Shown one piece after another: positions 29,955 to 31,965 of a stretch of DNA of 31,965 nt. The notes beneath the pieces are model-generated. The model saw only the letters and a list, made by a program, of their open reading frames with translations. It searched no databases and was not told the DNA's origin. The DNA is taken from the NCBI GenBank assembly GCA_003614735.1, contig KZ992551.1:1-31965 (forward strand). Direction: 5' to 3'. The translations under genes and the position numbers were made by a program. Numbering within the stretch: the stretch's first letter is position 1; each line of letters begins with the position of its first letter. Source of the DNA: Thamnocephalis sphaerospora (taxonomy: Eukaryota > Zoopagomycota > Zoopagomycetes > Zoopagales > Sigmoideomycetaceae).

Positions 29955-31965
29955 ATGGGTCAGCATAACTCTGTGCCGGACGAACTGCCGGACGACCAGG
30001 ACGAGGCCTTGCTGCCAGTGTCAGCCCCCACGGTGGCGGCCGCGTCTACAGGCGCCACACCGTCGACATCATCGCCGTCGTCGTCGCCATCGTCGTCGTC
30101 ATCGCCAGTGGCGGCTCGTGCTGGTGTTCGCAGGGTACGTCGCTACCAACCGCGCTCGTGTTCAAACATTTCCTTGGCGGATGCCACGCGCAGTCGTCGT
30201 TGCCCGTCTCGTGCCCCGCGTCGTTATCAACGCCGTTCACTCATGTCGACCTTGGCATCGCGTGCGACTCGGCAGAATGACCGTCCAGAGTCCTCGGCCG
30301 CTCAGATGCTGGCCAGTCTGCGCAGTATGCTGATGCAAGCAACCGGCGAACCACGCGACGCAGCTGCGCCCCATCCGTCGACATCTGGTCCTCGTGACGG
30401 CCGTTCCAGTGGTCCGTCCCAGCTGGCGCAACTGCTGGCCAACAGCCTAGCGACCGGCACTGGCGCAAGCCCAAGCACGCCCGTGCTACCCCGACCTGGA
30501 GATGCACTACGCCAAACGATAACACGTGCCATGGCTGCACCGCCCGAAGAGCGTCACGCCCACTTTCCAGAAGGCACCTTGTCGCCTGAGGTCGAATCAT
30601 CGCTACGCACGATGCCTTCCAACGATTTTATACAGCGTCTAATCATCGCCTGGATGCAGCGGCATTTCCAGCAGGAACAGGCGGCGCGGACGGCCACGCC
30701 GGCCAACAGTCTTTTGGACGCGCTAGGCATTCCTTCCAGCCAGTCTGATCTCAACGACTCGATGGTGGGCCGTATGTTTAGCGTGGCGGCAGGAGCGGCG
30801 CTTCGCCATTCGGACCGCTCGCGTAGCGCATCCAACGGCAGTAGTCAAAGTGACTCTCGGCCAGGGTCGCCTGGAGCCAGTCCGCGCTCTTCATCGCCGT
30901 CTCCGCCATCCTCTACCTCTTCTTCTTCATCGTCTTCGTCACTGGGCCAGGGTCCCTCCACCATTTTGCCCAGCGAGATGGAGGATGTGCGCAGCGCCTT
31001 TGGACGCTTTCTGGCTGCGCTGGATACCATGCGGCTCCGGCCTAACGACACGGAAGCTGGCGCGCCACGCCGTAATAATGTCATGCATGTGTTCCGCTTG
31101 GACGGCGGTCGCACGCCCACCCCTGATCCGACCGCCGAGGCTGCATCCGGCACCACACCCGGTAACGCCGCACGACCGGTGGCTCAGGTGCCGGTGGTAA
31201 TTGTCGGAGTCCGCAACATTGCCCGCTCGGCTGAAAATTCACCAGCGGCATCGCCACAGCATCAACCTTCGGACCTGCCGGGCCCGCGTACACCTACGAG
31301 GACCACATCGGAGCAAACCGCATCGGCGGCACCAGGAGCAACCAGTGCACCCAGCAGTCCATCGGCATCGCCTGGTCGTTCCCTACTGGGACCGTCCTAT
31401 CTCATTTACATCATCGGCAGTAGCTACCCGGCCGATCACCAGATTCTGCAGTTTTCCGATCTGAACTTGGGCGAAGATGCCAACTATGAGGATCTTCTGC
31501 GCCTCGCGGCTATTCTAGGCCCAGGACGTCCGGTGACGGTAACGCAAGAGGCCATTGACGCGTCAGGTCTCGAACTGCGAACGCTACACTTTGTCGAGGA
31601 TCAACTGACGACGACGACGACGACGGCACCTGAAGGCGACTCATCGGCCGATGAAGCGATTGAATGTGATGCGCAGCCTACGCTGTCGTCGTTGGATGTG
31701 TCTACATTTACACCTACACGTCGCAGCCTACGTAAGCGTACACGTAATGATGCGTCCACTGCAGAAGCAGAAGCAGCAGTAGCCGCCAAGCGACATCGAG
31801 GCCACCAGTCTGAACCTTGCTCTCTTCAGCTGACCGGTCTAGATGGTCTGCTGTCGGTAGAACGTTGCACCATCTGTCTTTCAGACTGGATGGACAAGGA
31901 TGAGATTCGCGCTCTGCGCTGTCGCCACGCTTTTCACCGCGAATGTGTAGACCAGTGGCTTCGTA
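29955..31965 (+). CDS. RING-H2 E3 ubiquitin ligase, Ser-rich (partial, cut at the right edge)
   Basis: ATG at 29955 to the window end, 670 codons with no intron and no stop. The N-terminus MGQHNS fits an N-myristoylation signal (Gly2, Ser6). A long Ser/Pro/Arg-rich disordered part follows. Around residues 415-420 is VPVVIVGVRNI; later SYLIYIIGSSYPADHQILQF and NYEDLLRLAAILGPGRPVTV, blocks I associate with a group of uncharacterised fungal RING proteins. A basic cluster (RRSLRKRTRND) precedes the RING: CTICLSDWMDKDEIRALRC, then HAFHRECVDQWL, giving C-x2-C...C-x-H-x2-H-x2-C; the last CxxC pair lies beyond the edge. RING-H2 domains recruit E2 enzymes. The same frame is open about 500 bp upstream, so a longer N-terminus is possible. 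Confidence 0.87.
   Translation, partial: MGQHNSVPDELPDDQDEALLPVSAPTVAAASTGATPSTSSPSSSPSSSSSPVAARAGVRRVRRYQPRSCSNISLADATRSRRCPSRAPRRYQRRSLMSTLASRATRQNDRPESSAAQMLASLRSMLMQATGEPRDAAAPHPSTSGPRDGRSSGPSQLAQLLANSLATGTGASPSTPVLPRPGDALRQTITRAMAAPPEERHAHFPEGTLSPEVESSLRTMPSNDFIQRLIIAWMQRHFQQEQAARTATPANSLLDALGIPSSQSDLNDSMVGRMFSVAAGAALRHSDRSRSASNGSSQSDSRPGSPGASPRSSSPSPPSSTSSSSSSSSLGQGPSTILPSEMEDVRSAFGRFLAALDTMRLRPNDTEAGAPRRNNVMHVFRLDGGRTPTPDPTAEAASGTTPGNAARPVAQVPVVIVGVRNIARSAENSPAASPQHQPSDLPGPRTPTRTTSEQTASAAPGATSAPSSPSASPGRSLLGPSYLIYIIGSSYPADHQILQFSDLNLGEDANYEDLLRLAAILGPGRPVTVTQEAIDASGLELRTLHFVEDQLTTTTTTAPEGDSSADEAIECDAQPTLSSLDVSTFTPTRRSLRKRTRNDASTAEAEAAVAAKRHRGHQSEPCSLQLTGLDGLLSVERCTICLSDWMDKDEIRALRCRHAFHRECVDQWLR

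Noticed and set aside
1-31965. tRNA and rRNA genes
   Set aside because: Scanning by eye for GGTTCGANNCC-type B boxes with a matching A box and acceptor stem found none; a tRNAscan run would settle it.

Overview
The window looks like nuclear DNA of an early-diverging fungus (Zoopagomycota-like or zoosporic; the exact phylum cannot be settled by eye). Reasons: a fungal-type alpha-tubulin, fungal gene families (a Ufo1-type F-box/WD40/UIM protein, Mediator MED14, a Yfh7-type P-loop kinase), GC-rich coding sequence, and dense short spliceosomal introns, mostly 40-100 nt. Many introns have a GTRNGT-like donor, a CTGAC or CTAAC branch motif 15-35 nt before the acceptor, and YAG at the end. I rebuilt exon chains by hand, requiring reading phase to agree at every junction. 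Five of the multi-exon models close perfectly in phase (Ufo1-like, kinase, ZFAND2-like, methyltransferase, KEN/D-box protein). Two or three junctions elsewhere do not and are flagged.

Left part (1-5.4 kb, + strand): a 3' gene fragment, a small hypothetical protein, intronless alpha-tubulin, then an 11-exon Ufo1-like SCF ubiquitin-ligase receptor. A perfect 55-bp inverted repeat links base 1-55 to an intron/exon boundary of the Ufo1-like gene, so its arms bracket the tubulin gene.

5.7-12.8 kb (+ strand): MED14/Rgr1, in about 25 exons, then a tandem two-domain kappa-class GST/HCCA-isomerase protein.

13-24.7 kb (mostly - strand): a Yfh7/YggC-type kinase; a divergent small acidic-tailed protein on +; a Ser/Pro-rich protein with a KEN box and a D-box-like motif; a possible small membrane protein; a ZFAND2-type double AN1 zinc-finger protein; a class I methyltransferase; and a 1449-residue coiled-coil protein with an RVxF (PP1-docking) motif. 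Tubulin, the KEN/D-box protein and the coiled-coil protein suggest a cytoskeletal or cell-cycle flavour. Ufo1-like, ZFAND2-like and the RING protein suggest a ubiquitin/proteasome flavour. I see no evidence that these genes form a functional cluster.

24.7-32 kb: a 2.8-kb stretch without a convincing gene, rich in microsatellites and strand-asymmetric, then unresolved hydrophobic coding-like segments on +, then a Ser-rich RING-H2 E3 ligase cut by the right edge. No rRNA, tRNA, transposon or CRISPR array was found.
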